A stretch of DNA of 32,243 nucleotides from Planctomicrobium piriforme (GTDB taxonomy: Bacteria > Planctomycetota > Planctomycetia > Planctomycetales > Planctomycetaceae): positions 1-32,243 of the forward strand of contig CAMATH010000098.1 of assembly GCA_945860955.1 (NCBI GenBank). Reading direction: 5' to 3'. Below are positions 7,984 to 16,240 of this stretch, piece after piece. The position numbers and the translations under genes are program-made. The notes under the pieces are model-generated. The model was not told the origin of the DNA, did no database searches, and saw nothing but the letters and a program-made list of their open reading frames with translations. Every line of letters begins with the position of its first letter. The first letter of the stretch is position 1.

Positions 7984-9140
7984 CCAGCCGCTTCGAGATG
8001 AACCACGCCGACCCCGCGCTGCATTTTTTCAATCGCCCGCATTTCAATCTGTCGGACTCGCTCTTTGCTCACTTGAAGCACGTCGGCGACAACCTGTAAT
8101 GTGGCAGGTTGGGATCCCGGTTGCAACCCAAACCGCAACGAGACCACCATCTGTTCCCGGTCGTTCAGCTCATTTTCCATCAGTTGCTTGACGGCCGCCG
8201 CCTGGCGGAGTTTCTCGGACTCAATCACCACCGGATCCGAATCATCCGGCGAATTCGCGAGCAATTCCGAAATCCCCAGTGTGCAACGCGATTGCTCCGT
8301 CCGCCGTTTACGGATGATGCGGAAAAAATCCCGCTGAACCGCGTGAGTGGCATAAGTGCTGAACCGAAATCCCCGGGCGAAATCGAATTTCTCGACGGCA
8401 TTGAGCAGCGCCACATTCCCATCGCTCACCAGATCGTCAAACGAACAAATCTCGTTCGCAAATCGCCGGGCGATCGAAACCACCAGCCGCAGATTCGCGC
8501 GAATGATCCGCTCTCTGACTTGTCCCGCCAGTTTCAGCAACTCTTCGATCTCCTCAGCCAATGCCCCATCGGGACGCGCTGCGTCCAGCCGAGTCCGCAA
8601 GGCGTTGGCCCGAGACTTGAACAGATTCATCAGCCGGAACAGCTTCTGTTCTTCGTCGGCCGTCAGCAAGGGGGTGTTGTAGAGTTCGGCGAAATATGCC
8701 GGGACATCCGGGGGGGCCATCCGCGTGCGACCGGCACCGATCGGAGACATCTCGGCGAACTCGGCTTTTGCGGCGAGCAGATTCGCCCGCGCGAACAGAC
8801 GATTGTGAATAAACCCGATCTCCTGACGCATCAATCGCTCGACGCGGGCCGGCAGAGTCGAATCGCCGTTGGCTTGGATGCAGATGGCCGATCGAGGTGC
8901 CCCGTCGTCGTCGCCGTTTGCGTTGAGCCCATACTGTGGCAGCGGCACATCCTCTCTGGACGTGGACGCTCGTGCAGTGCCGACGCTAGACTTCGACGTC
9001 TCGGAACCGGCACTCCGGGCTGCCGTCGACCGACTTTGTCCCGAGACTTTCCCTCTACCCGTCGCCGGTGATAACGGTTGTGCGATACCACCCCGCTTGT
9101 TTTGTGCGGCAGTGGGAACTTTGGCGGTGCGAGATTTCAT
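7980..9140 (-). CDS. RNA polymerase sigma-70 family factor (RpoD/RpoS-like), first gene of lipid operon
   Basis: From the ATG at 9138-9140 this is a 386-aa sigma factor. A low-complexity N-terminus (about 1-140) is followed by a region 1.2-like segment (about 146-185). Region 2 runs about 205-285, with ANLRLVVSIARRF, CSFDDLVSDGNVALLNAVEKFDF and FRFSTYATHAVQRDFF. Region 4 is at about 320-375, with NDREQMVVSLRFGL and QVSKERVRQIEMRAIEKMQ. Region 3 is short. Upstream of this ATG is a GGAG ribosome-binding site 8 bases away. The frame can be extended to a GTG at 9215, but that codon lies upstream of the predicted transcript start. As first gene of the operon it could direct its own operon as well as remote genes. 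It is not the housekeeping factor by context. Confidence 0.88.
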   Translation of the reverse strand: MKSRTAKVPTAAQNKRGGIAQPLSPATGRGKVSGQSRSTAARSAGSETSKSSVGTARASTSREDVPLPQYGLNANGDDDGAPRSAICIQANGDSTLPARVERLMRQEIGFIHNRLFARANLLAAKAEFAEMSPIGAGRTRMAPPDVPAYFAELYNTPLLTADEEQKLFRLMNLFKSRANALRTRLDAARPDGALAEEIEELLKLAGQVRERIIRANLRLVVSIARRFANEICSFDDLVSDGNVALLNAVEKFDFARGFRFSTYATHAVQRDFFRIIRKRRTEQSRCTLGISELLANSPDDSDPVVIESEKLRQAAAVKQLMENELNDREQMVVSLRFGLQPGSQPATLQVVADVLQVSKERVRQIEMRAIEKMQRGVGVVHLEAAG

Positions 9141-9190
9141 GGCGTGGACTCCAGATTCCTTGTCGCGAGTTGATGGTGCGAGAGTTCCGG

Positions 9191-9213
9191 CTCGAAAATC
9201 GTTCAATTCGTTC
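9191..9213 (+). repeat. Direct repeat copy 1, candidate operator
   Basis: CTCGAAAATCGTTCAATTCG followed by TTC matches the copy at 9382-9404 in 20 of 23 positions. It lies over or just after the predicted transcript start of the sigma operon, where a bound repressor would block initiation. A further AATTCGTTCA occurs at 9205-9214 (inside this copy) and at 9253-9262 just behind the -35 box. Confidence 0.5.
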
Positions 9214-9218
9214 ACCGC

Positions 9219-9248
9219 ATTATTCGCAGGTCGTTAACCGTATGGCAA
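9219..9248 (-). promoter_or_regulatory. Sigma-70-type promoter of the sigma/lipid operon
   Basis: On the minus strand TTGCCA (9243-9248) and AATAAT (9219-9224) are separated by 18 bases. Each box matches the consensus at five of six positions. Transcription would start near 9212, upstream of the ATG at 9140 and downstream of the alternative GTG at 9215, which supports the ATG. Confidence 0.5.
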
Positions 9249-9326
9249 GAGAAATTCGTTCATTTCGGGCTTCTTGCAAAAACTCACCGTAAGTGATTGT
9301 CGCATTTGTGATTGCGGACTTGTGCA

Positions 9327-9354
9327 TTGAATTTCCCACGGCCCGTCATACGAT
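9327..9354 (+). promoter_or_regulatory. Possible weak promoter of the MerR/B12-fold regulator
   Basis: TTGAAT (9327-9332) and TACGAT (9349-9354) are spaced by 16 bases and match the consensus at four positions each. The second copy of the direct repeat (9382-9404) lies between this and the start codon. The match is weak and could be chance. Confidence 0.25.
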
Positions 9355-9381
9355 ATTCCGGCGATTTTCGTTGAGCCTCCT

Positions 9382-9404
9382 CTCGAAAATCATTCAATCC
9401 ATTC
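9382..9404 (+). repeat. Direct repeat copy 2, candidate operator
   Basis: CTCGAAAATCATTCAATCCA followed by TTC; 20 of 23 bases match the copy at 9191-9213. It sits 28 bases before the GTG start of the regulator gene, a position suited to autoregulation. Paired copies near both ends of a divergent intergenic region are typical for the binding sites of a local regulator. Confidence 0.5.
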
Positions 9405-9432
9405 GTTTTTTCGAAGCGAGAGGACCCTGTCC

Positions 9433-10305
9433 GTGCAGGAGTTTGTGACTCCGAAACAGGTCGCCCGGGCGATCGACGTGAGCGAATCATCAGTGAAACG
9501 CTGGTGCGATCGCGGCATCATCCCCTCGTCGAAAACTGCGGGGGGACACCGCCGGATACCGATTTGCGCCGTCCTCTCTTATCTCCGGGAATCGCACCAA
9601 CTCATCATCTCGCCTGAGATCCTGGGGCTCCCCGCGACGAGTGGTCAGACCGATTGGGTCAATTGCCGGGCTCGCGACTGTTTAAGCGAGGCGCTGTTGA
9701 TAGGCGATGAAGATCGCTGTCGTCAGATTCTGTTTGACATCTGGCTCGCCGGCCAGTCAATTCCCACGATTTGCGATGAAGTGATCGCCGAATCGTTCCA
9801 ACAGATCGGGAAACGCTGGGAATGCCACGATGTCGACATTTATCAGGAGCGTCGGGCCTGCGAAATCATGGCCCGCATTCTTTACGAATTCCGCCAAGGG
9901 ACGCCTCCGGGCGATCCGTCTGCGTACGCATTGGGTGGCACCATCCCGGGAGATCAGTATGTGCTGCCGACGACAATGGTGGAACTGGTACTGCAATCCT
10001 GTGGCTGGACCGCGCGATCGATTGGCAACTCGGTCCCCTTCGAATCGATGGCCCAGGCGATTCGCGACCTGAGACCAAAAGTCTTCTGGGTCAGCATCCT
10101 CTACATCGCCGACGTTCGAGCGCTGGTCGAGGGCTTCCGTCTGATGAATCAAGCCGCCGACCAGGTCGGGGCGGCGATCGTCGTCGGTGGATTCGCGCTG
10201 CAGGAATCGATTCGCCAGAATCTGCGCTACACCGTGTTCTGCGACAGCATGCGCAACCTCGCCGACTTCGCCACAAAATTCAAAAGCACGTCGGCAACGC
10301 CCTGA
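9433..10305 (+). CDS. MerR/CarH-LitR-like regulator with degenerate cobalamin-binding domain
   Basis: The 290-aa protein has an N-terminal helix-turn-helix (about 3-55; VTPKQVARAIDVSESSVKRWC, then GGHRRIPI) as in MerR/excisionase-type regulators. A helical bundle (about 80-155) and a Rossmann-like domain (about 168-285) with the layout of the B12-binding photoreceptor CarH/LitR follow. The CarH cap motif W-x9-E-H appears as W129-x9-E139-R140. The cobalt-ligand motif D/E-x-H-x-x-G appears as D174-Q-Y176-V-L-P179, so the ligand His and the Gly are both replaced. Binding of B12 through His is therefore unlikely. It is divergent from the sigma/lipid operon, which it probably regulates. The start is GTG at 9433 with a GAGAGG site 8-9 bases upstream. 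Confidence 0.85.
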   Translation: MQEFVTPKQVARAIDVSESSVKRWCDRGIIPSSKTAGGHRRIPICAVLSYLRESHQLIISPEILGLPATSGQTDWVNCRARDCLSEALLIGDEDRCRQILFDIWLAGQSIPTICDEVIAESFQQIGKRWECHDVDIYQERRACEIMARILYEFRQGTPPGDPSAYALGGTIPGDQYVLPTTMVELVLQSCGWTARSIGNSVPFESMAQAIRDLRPKVFWVSILYIADVRALVEGFRLMNQAADQVGAAIVVGGFALQESIRQNLRYTVFCDSMRNLADFATKFKSTSATP

Positions 10306-10496
10306 GGCAACCGCCGCTGGGACTCCCTGGAGTGCGAGATCTTGATCCGGCCTTTCCTTTATCTGATATCGACTTGCAGCAGGCACTCCAAGCCCCCTCC
10401 AGCGACTGTTTATCGACGGGTTTGTAAAAAACTGAGCACATGTTCCAAGTACCATGCCCGGCGGTCCGCTGGTACAATGCGCCGTGGAGGGTTCCG

Positions 10497-11223
10497 ATGC
10501 CAATTCATGACTGGACCCGGGTCGAACCGGGGGATTTTCACCATTTTCACCAACGATGGATTCAAGATCTCGCTGCCGCTCTCAATGGCGGATTGCTGCC
10601 GCGCGACTACATGGCACTCGCGGAACAGGTCACAGGGCGCCCCATTCCCGACGTGGTGACGTTGAAGATTCAGTCCGCTCCCGACTTGGAGGGTGGCGTT
10701 ATGGTCGCGACCGCGCCGCCGACAGCAAAGCTGATCTCCCGGCTGGATCGCGTGAATTATGCCAGATGGGCCGATCGTGTGGTGATCCGACACGGCCGGG
10801 GACGAGTTGTCGCCATTATTGAGATCGTCTCGCCGGGAAACTAAAGACAGTCGTCACGCAATACGGTCATTCATCGACAAGGCGGTCGATATTTTGACTC
10901 AACGGGTGAATCTGCTGGTTGTCGATCTGTTCCCGCCGACACCTCGCGATCCGTACGGGATCCACAAAGCGATCTGGGATGAGTTCGCGGATCAGCCGGA
11001 TGAATTCCCGGCGGGGCAGGGGGGGACTGCGGCGGCCTATATGGCAGGGGACACACCAACCGCCTATGTCGAGCCACTGGAGGCAGGAGCCGAGCTCCCT
11101 TCGCTGCCGCTCTTCCTCTCGGAAGAGCGCTATGTCCCTGCCCCATTGGAAACCACCTATCAGCAGGCTTGGAGCGTTTATCCGGAGATCTTAAGACGAC
11201 TAGTGGAATCCGACGCCGGCTGA
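10497..11223 (+). pseudogene. DUF4058 family gene, frameshifted
   Basis: The first part (10497-10844) starts MPIHDWTRVEPGDFHHFHQRW and runs to IIEIVSPGN, then stops at TAA (10842-10844). The family sequence continues without a gap in the next frame from about 10843 (KDSRHAIRSFIDKAVDILTQ...) to 11223. Removing one base (the T at 10842) restores a single product of about 241 aa. DUF4058 proteins are abundant in planctomycetes and cyanobacteria and have no established function. A GGAGGG ribosome-binding site lies 5 bases before the ATG. Both halves keep family-like sequence, so the lesion is recent or a sequencing error. Confidence 0.75.
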
Positions 11224-11254
11224 GGTTTTCCCAGCGGAAAACACCCAACGACTT

Positions 11255-11277
11255 CCGCTTCCTGACCGGCGCGACTC
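11255..11277 (-). repeat. 23-bp dispersed repeat, copy with 2 mismatches
   Basis: This is an inverted copy of the 23-bp motif seen intact at 32221-32243 (begins GAGCCGCGCC, ends GGAAGCGG), with two mismatches. It lies in the gap between the DUF4058 gene and the nitroreductase gene. Confidence 0.55.
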
Positions 11278-11405
11278 CGCGTCGGTCCGTGGTTTTCAAC
11301 CGCGTGAAGTCTATACTGTCGCGGCGAACCGAATCGTCGATTTCCCCGTGTGCCCTGGCGATTCGAAGTCACCCTCCTCATTCTCAATCGGCTGAGTCAC
11401 CACAC

Positions 11406-12050
11406 ATGCCTCCTGTCTCCTCGGAAGTCGTTCTGGGTCAACTTCACTGGCGGTACGCCACGAAGAAATTCGATCCGACCCGCAAGATCTCTGCCGCCGA
11501 CTGGAACGCACTCGAGCAGGCGGTCACGCTGGCTCCTTCTTCGTATGGATTGCAGCCGTGGAAATTTTTCGTGATCGACGACCCGGCGGTTCGCAAATCG
11601 TTGCAGGCCGTCTCGTGGAATCAGCCGCAGATTGTCGACGCCTCGCATCTGGTCGTCTTCTGCGTCAAACAGAATCCCGGAACGGCCGATGTCGATCGGT
11701 ACCTCGATCGAATTTCCGAAGTGCGCGGCGCGCCGCGTGAATCGCTCGACGGATTCCGCAAGATGTTGCTCGGCTCGATGAATCGCCCAGGGGGCGAAGT
11801 CGACGTCTGGTGTTCCCGGCAAGTCTACATTGCGTTGGGGGTGTTTCTCTCCGCCGCCGCCATGCTGGGAATCGACGCCTGCCCGATGGAAGGGTTTGAA
11901 GGAGAAAAGTACGACCAGATTCTGGGGCTGACGGCGAAGGGGTACAGCGCGCGGGTCATCGCGACGGCGGGATATCGTGCCACAGATGACCGGGCGGCGA
12001 CGACGCCGAAGGTGCGGTTCCCGGTGGGTGAGGTGATCGAACACATTTGA
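11406..12050 (+). CDS. NAD(P)H-dependent nitroreductase family protein
   Basis: The 214-aa protein has the nitroreductase layout: RYATKKFD (about 16-23) for FMN phosphate contact, TLAPSSYGLQPWKF (about 41-54), and a C-terminal GIDACPMEGFE followed by the GYSARVIATAGYRATDD segment. It resembles NfsB/DrgA-type enzymes, which use FMN and NAD(P)H to reduce nitro compounds, quinones or pteridines in the cytosol. The open frame extends upstream to 11169, but the ATG at 11406 begins the homologous region, and the upstream part overlaps the DUF4058 gene. No clear ribosome-binding site is visible. It stands alone between unrelated genes; the natural substrate is unknown. Confidence 0.88.
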   Translation: MPPVSSEVVLGQLHWRYATKKFDPTRKISAADWNALEQAVTLAPSSYGLQPWKFFVIDDPAVRKSLQAVSWNQPQIVDASHLVVFCVKQNPGTADVDRYLDRISEVRGAPRESLDGFRKMLLGSMNRPGGEVDVWCSRQVYIALGVFLSAAAMLGIDACPMEGFEGEKYDQILGLTAKGYSARVIATAGYRATDDRAATTPKVRFPVGEVIEHI

Positions 12051-12212
12051 CTCGGGTTCGGATTCGGGTCGTTGCGGACGTGATCTCTGTCTGGAATTCG
12101 GATCTCGATTGGTGACAGCGACTCGGGTCGCTTCAAGAAACAGGATTGCCGCGCGCTCTGCGTTCGTCGTATCATCGCCACGCCAATCCGCAGTTCCTCC
12201 AGGATACTCCCG

Positions 12213-13160
12213 ATGTTGACCCGTCGTTCTCTACTCAAAAACGGTGTCGCCGCCATTGCTGCGAGTGCATTGCCCTTGGTCACTTCGTCAATGGCCCGAG
12301 CGGCCGGCCCCGATCTCGCCAAGCATCCGCTGATCGATGCCCATTCGCACATCTGGTCCCCCGATACCGACAAATGGCCGCTGGAGAAGGGGCAGACGAA
12401 GGCTGATCTCGCTCCCCCGAGTTTTACTCCCGAGGAACTGTTCGCGGTCGCTCATCCGGTTGGGGTCGGGCGAGTGGTTCTGATTCAGCATCACATCTAT
12501 CACGGCTGGAACAACACCTACCTCACCGACTCGGCGGCCGCTCATCCCGGCGCGTTTTCGGTTGTCGGCATGATCGACGACCAACAACCGCATGCGGATA
12601 CCAAAATGGATGCGCTGCTCAAGAAACACGTGCGCGGCTTTCGCATCACCCCGTTCATCTACAAGGACAAATGGCTCTCCAGTGACGGGATGTCTCTGAT
12701 GTGGAAGCATGCGGCGAAGACCGGTCAGTCGATGTGCTGTCTGATCGACGCCGAGCACCTGGAAGAGGTCGGCGCGATGTGCGCGAAACACCCTCAAACC
12801 CGGGTGGTGATCGATCATTTCGCCCGGATCGGTGAAGACCGTGAAGTCCGCGATGCGGACGTTGCGAAGTTGTGCGCACTGGCGAAGCACAAGCACACGT
12901 ATGTCAAGATCTCGGCGTACTACGCCCTGGGAAAAAAGAAGCCACCCTACCTCGATCTGGTGCCGATGATCCGCAAGGTCTTCGACGCGTACGGTCCCGA
13001 ACGGACCATGTGGGCCAGCGACGCTCCGTACCAGATTCAGGGGGAAAACACCTACCAGGCGTCGATCGATCTGGTGAAGGAAAAGCTCGACTTCCTGACG
13101 GCCGGCGACCGCGAATGGCTGCTGCGTAAGACGGCGGAAAAGGTGTTCTTTTCCGCTTGA
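12213..13160 (+). CDS. Tat-exported amidohydrolase (Amidohydro_2 family)
   Basis: The 315-aa protein begins MLTRRSLLKN with a twin-arginine (R4-R5) followed by a hydrophobic Ala-rich stretch ending near ARA (about 28-30), so export by the Tat system is expected. The mature part is a metal-dependent TIM-barrel hydrolase: H44-x-H46 (IDAHSHIW), H202 in VVIDHFARIG and D270 in MWASDAPYQ are the expected metal and catalytic positions. Related proteins act on lactones, decarboxylate aromatic acids or are of unknown role; many planctomycete copies sit near sugar-degradation genes, but none is adjacent here. A CTCCAGGA stretch lies upstream. The gene call is firm; the substrate is unknown. Confidence 0.88.
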   Translation: MLTRRSLLKNGVAAIAASALPLVTSSMARAAGPDLAKHPLIDAHSHIWSPDTDKWPLEKGQTKADLAPPSFTPEELFAVAHPVGVGRVVLIQHHIYHGWNNTYLTDSAAAHPGAFSVVGMIDDQQPHADTKMDALLKKHVRGFRITPFIYKDKWLSSDGMSLMWKHAAKTGQSMCCLIDAEHLEEVGAMCAKHPQTRVVIDHFARIGEDREVRDADVAKLCALAKHKHTYVKISAYYALGKKKPPYLDLVPMIRKVFDAYGPERTMWASDAPYQIQGENTYQASIDLVKEKLDFLTAGDREWLLRKTAEKVFFSA

Positions 13161-13468
13161 ACGCCCGAGGTTCGAATCCTTTCTCCTTTAAATCCTGTAA
13201 ATCCTGAAATCCTGTCCAAATTTTCTTTTTGTGGGAAGAATGGTGCAACCGGCTGAACACGCCAGGCAGATTCGGGAATCGAATGGAAGAGATGCGAACC
13301 AACGCCTCGACGCGCACCCGAGCGCTGGTCTGATTCACCTGCGGGTCCAGCCGGCAAGGGGTCTGCGCCCCGTGCGGGCACCCGATTGTTAGCCTCCGAT
13401 CTCATTCCCCTGCCCCTCAAGGGGACAGGGGTCTCGAGCGCGAAATGTCGCAATTGGTGCCGCCCGGC
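13161..13468. other. Convergent intergenic region with repeat remnants and a GC hairpin
   Basis: No gene is seen between these convergent genes. Near 13189-13218 there are tandem copies of AAATCCTG, a short motif whose complement (CAGGAT) recurs near 16243-16266 and 21657-21690. At 13407-13431 CCCCTGCCCCT and AGGGGACAGGGG form an 11-bp stem with one bulge and a 2-base loop. It lacks a T-run, so it may be a repeat element rather than a classical terminator. Confidence 0.5.
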
Positions 13469-14530
13469 CTAACGCGGCGTATAGTCCCCATCCGGAACCA
13501 CCGCCAAACAGAACTGCGCGATCAGCTTGGCCGCGTTTTCAAGATCGGTGAGCGAGATCACTTCGACGGGGCTGTGCATATAGCGGTTGGGAATTGCCAC
13601 GATGCCGGTCGCGACTCCTCCCCGGGTCAGTTGCAAGGCGTTGGCGTCGTTGCTGGCCGCCTTCGCCAGAGCACCGGGCTGGACCGGGATTTCATGTTTC
13701 CGGGCGAGTTCATTCAACTGCGCATGGACGACCGGGTTGATATTCGGACCGCGATACAGCACCGGTCCCGCTCCCACATCGATTTCGCCATACTGTTTGC
13801 AATCGAGCGTCGGGCAGTCGGTCGCGTGAGTCACGTCGACCGCGATTCCCAGTTGGGGATCGATGGTGAAGGCGCTCGTCTGAGCCCCCCGCAGGCCGAT
13901 CTCTTCTTGGACCGTCGAGACTGCGTAGACCGCCGCCAGGGGATTCTCGTTCGCGACAAGCCGCAATGCTTCGAAGACCACCCATGCCCCGACTTTGTTA
14001 TCCATGCCCGGGGCGCACGCCAGATTGTTTCGCAATTGTCGGAAGCCGAGTTCAAAGGTGACGGGATCTCCGACCGCGACCAGTTGTTTCGCTTCGGCCC
14101 GGTCCTTCACCCCCAGGTCGATCCAGAGGTCCTTCATCTCGGGAACCTTTTTCCGATCTTCGGGCGAGAGCAGGTGAATCGCTCGCCGCGCGATGACACC
14201 GGTGACCGGCCCGGTGCTTCCCCAAATCACCATGTTCTGCCCGATTAGCATCTGGATATCCCAGCCGCCGATGCCATCAACCCAGACGAATCCCCGATCG
14301 TCAATGAACTTCACCTGCAACCCGATCTGGTCGCAGTGCCCCGCCAGGACAATTCGCGGGAAGCCGGTCGGATTCACGGCGGCGATCACGTTGCCGTGCC
14401 AGTCGGTCGTAACCGAGTCGGCGAATTCCCCCGCAAAGGTGCGAACCACGTTTTGTACCGGTTGCTCGTAGCCCGAGGGGCTGGGGGCCAGGAGCATGTC
14501 TTTGAGAAAACGCAGCGAGTGGTCGTCCAT
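13469..14530 (-). CDS. M42 family metallo-aminopeptidase
   Basis: The 353-aa protein matches the M42 glutamyl-aminopeptidase/TET peptidase family. Expected metal ligands and catalytic residues are visible: H65 and D67 (AGHCDQIG), D177 (GMDNKVG), the Glu pair E209-E210 (STVQEEIG), D232 (IAVDVTHATD) and H319 near the C-terminus (NRYMHSPVEVI). Such enzymes form large cytosolic dodecamers that trim peptides left by the proteasome or other proteases. The open frame reaches 14599, overlapping the end of the ankyrin gene; the ATG at 14528-14530 opens the homologous region and leaves a 49-base gap. It may be cotranscribed with the ankyrin gene upstream, though their roles are not obviously linked. 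Confidence 0.92.
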   Translation of the reverse strand: MDDHSLRFLKDMLLAPSPSGYEQPVQNVVRTFAGEFADSVTTDWHGNVIAAVNPTGFPRIVLAGHCDQIGLQVKFIDDRGFVWVDGIGGWDIQMLIGQNMVIWGSTGPVTGVIARRAIHLLSPEDRKKVPEMKDLWIDLGVKDRAEAKQLVAVGDPVTFELGFRQLRNNLACAPGMDNKVGAWVVFEALRLVANENPLAAVYAVSTVQEEIGLRGAQTSAFTIDPQLGIAVDVTHATDCPTLDCKQYGEIDVGAGPVLYRGPNINPVVHAQLNELARKHEIPVQPGALAKAASNDANALQLTRGGVATGIVAIPNRYMHSPVEVISLTDLENAAKLIAQFCLAVVPDGDYTPR

Positions 14531-14579
14531 GGTCAGTATCCAAAGTCGAGTGAGGATTCGTCCGGAATTGTAAACGCTC

Positions 14580-16211
14580 TCACCCGGTCGCTCCAGCACG
14601 TTTCAGTATCTCGACAATTTCCGGATATCCCCGACGGCTGGCCCAGGCCAGCGGGGTCGCCCACTCCGGGTCGTCCGGCAGATTGGGCACCGCGCCCCGC
14701 CGCAACAGCAACTCGACCATTTCCTGTTTCCCGAACTTCGCGGCCCAGCCCAGCGGAGTGGAACAAATGTCGTCGTCGCGCGCGTGAATGTCTGCACCCT
14801 GATCAAGAAACAATGTCGCCATCGCGGTGTTTCCCGCGCGGGCGAAATGATGGAGCGGGGTGACTTCCAGCCAATTCCGCAGGCTCGGGTTCAACCCGTG
14901 TTGAAACAACAACTGATTGAGTTCCGGTGTACTCGCGCCGACCGCCCAGTCAGGAAACACCAGCCGTTTCGGCAGGTCGGGTACATATCGCAACATCAAG
15001 CGAACAAACGACTCTTTCCCCTCCGCCGCCGCTGCCGCCAGCGCGTCGGGATCTTCCGCTTTCGCCGGATCGGCCGCGAAAACCGCCGCCGCTGTCCGAA
15101 TGTCGCCATCGTATGCCAGTAGCTCCGTTTCCCGAGCGGCACCATACGAACAGAGCAGTTCGATCATTGCGTCGTCCCCGTTCGAGATTGCGCGACTGAG
15201 CGCGTCGGCCGAACTTTCGACCGCGGGATTGGGGTTCGCGCCCTGTTCCAGCAGCAGGCGAGCGACGGCGTGGTGTCCGCCGACGACTGCGAGGTACAGC
15301 GCTTGACCATGGGGCGCGATCCCCTCTTCCGGCAGGTTGGGGTCGGCTCCATGGTCCAGCAGCAACCGAACGATTTCGAGATGCCCACCGGCCGCCGCGT
15401 TCTTGAGTGGCGAACCCGAACCCAGATAATACGCGACATATTTCGTCGGGCGATTCGCCAGTGACGAATCCCGGTTGAGGAATTCGCGGGCCAATTCCAG
15501 ATCCCCGAGGTAACAGGCAGTGCAAAGGTCGACTTCCGCGCCACGCGCGCGCAAGTGCGCATGGACTTGCTGGTGTGTCGTCGGCCAGTCTTTGGGAACG
15601 TCGCGCCAACCACGGAAGTGGTAGTCGCCGTTCACGAGCTGAATCGGCCGGGCGCCGTCGGCCCGCTCGGCATTGATGTCGGCTCCCCGCGACAGCAATT
15701 CATCGATCACGTCGAGTTGCCGGGTCATTGTCCCCCAGTGAATCGGCTGATTCGACCGCTGGTCCCCCTGATGCAACAGCGCGGGATCGGCGTTGAGGAG
15801 TCGCTGCATGGTCGCCAGATCGCGGTTGCGAATCGCCTCGGCGACCGCATCCCCTTTGGCGGACGCCCGCTGCAAGGTCGCCAGCCGCTGTTCCAGCAGT
15901 GTCTCCAACTCGCGATATCCCCGATCGCGACAAATCACCAGCAGGCTGTCATGGACCACCAGACTCAAGGGGTCGGCCCCGTGCATCAGGAGGTAGTCCG
16001 CGACCTCGATTCGATTCTCGCGCACCGCGAAGTAGAGGGGAGTGCGATAGGCATATTGGGAATGAACGAGAGACGGATCCCGTTCGACCAGCGCACGGAC
16101 AGCCGACAGATCGCCGGCGACGCAGGCCTGAAACAGGTTCCAGACGTCGACGCCACGCCCCATCGACCAGAATTGCGGTTCGTTGGACTTGAGAATCTCG
16201 GGTTGCCACAT
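14580..16211 (-). CDS. Ankyrin-repeat protein
   Basis: The 543-aa protein consists largely of ankyrin repeats. Clear units include TPLYFAVRENRIEVADYLLM (about 57-76), QPIHWGTMTRQLDVIDELLS (155-174), SPLKNAAAGGHLEIVRLLLD (267-286), QALYLAVVGGHHAVARLLLE (303-322), TPLHHFARAGNTAMATLFLD (451-470), TPLGWAAKFGKQEMVELLLR (485-504) and TPLAWASRRGYPEIVEILKR (519-538). Such repeats bind other proteins; no enzyme domain or signal peptide is seen. The ATG at 16209-16211 was chosen because sequence upstream in this frame is repeat DNA. A long GC-rich repeat begins 30 bases before the start. The partner is unknown. Confidence 0.88.
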   Translation of the reverse strand: MWQPEILKSNEPQFWSMGRGVDVWNLFQACVAGDLSAVRALVERDPSLVHSQYAYRTPLYFAVRENRIEVADYLLMHGADPLSLVVHDSLLVICRDRGYRELETLLEQRLATLQRASAKGDAVAEAIRNRDLATMQRLLNADPALLHQGDQRSNQPIHWGTMTRQLDVIDELLSRGADINAERADGARPIQLVNGDYHFRGWRDVPKDWPTTHQQVHAHLRARGAEVDLCTACYLGDLELAREFLNRDSSLANRPTKYVAYYLGSGSPLKNAAAGGHLEIVRLLLDHGADPNLPEEGIAPHGQALYLAVVGGHHAVARLLLEQGANPNPAVESSADALSRAISNGDDAMIELLCSYGAARETELLAYDGDIRTAAAVFAADPAKAEDPDALAAAAAEGKESFVRLMLRYVPDLPKRLVFPDWAVGASTPELNQLLFQHGLNPSLRNWLEVTPLHHFARAGNTAMATLFLDQGADIHARDDDICSTPLGWAAKFGKQEMVELLLRRGAVPNLPDDPEWATPLAWASRRGYPEIVEILKRAGATG

Positions 16212-16240
16212 GGGGGGGGGATCGGGGGTGAGAAAGTAGG

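Noticed and set aside
9141-9215. Extended GTG start of the sigma factor at 9215
   Set aside because: It lies upstream of the predicted transcript start, would place the candidate operator inside the coding region, and the ATG at 9140 has a good GGAG site.
13407-13431. Rho-independent terminator between the convergent amidohydrolase and M42 genes
   Set aside because: The stem is strong but no T-run follows on either strand, so I list it only as a hairpin within the intergenic region.
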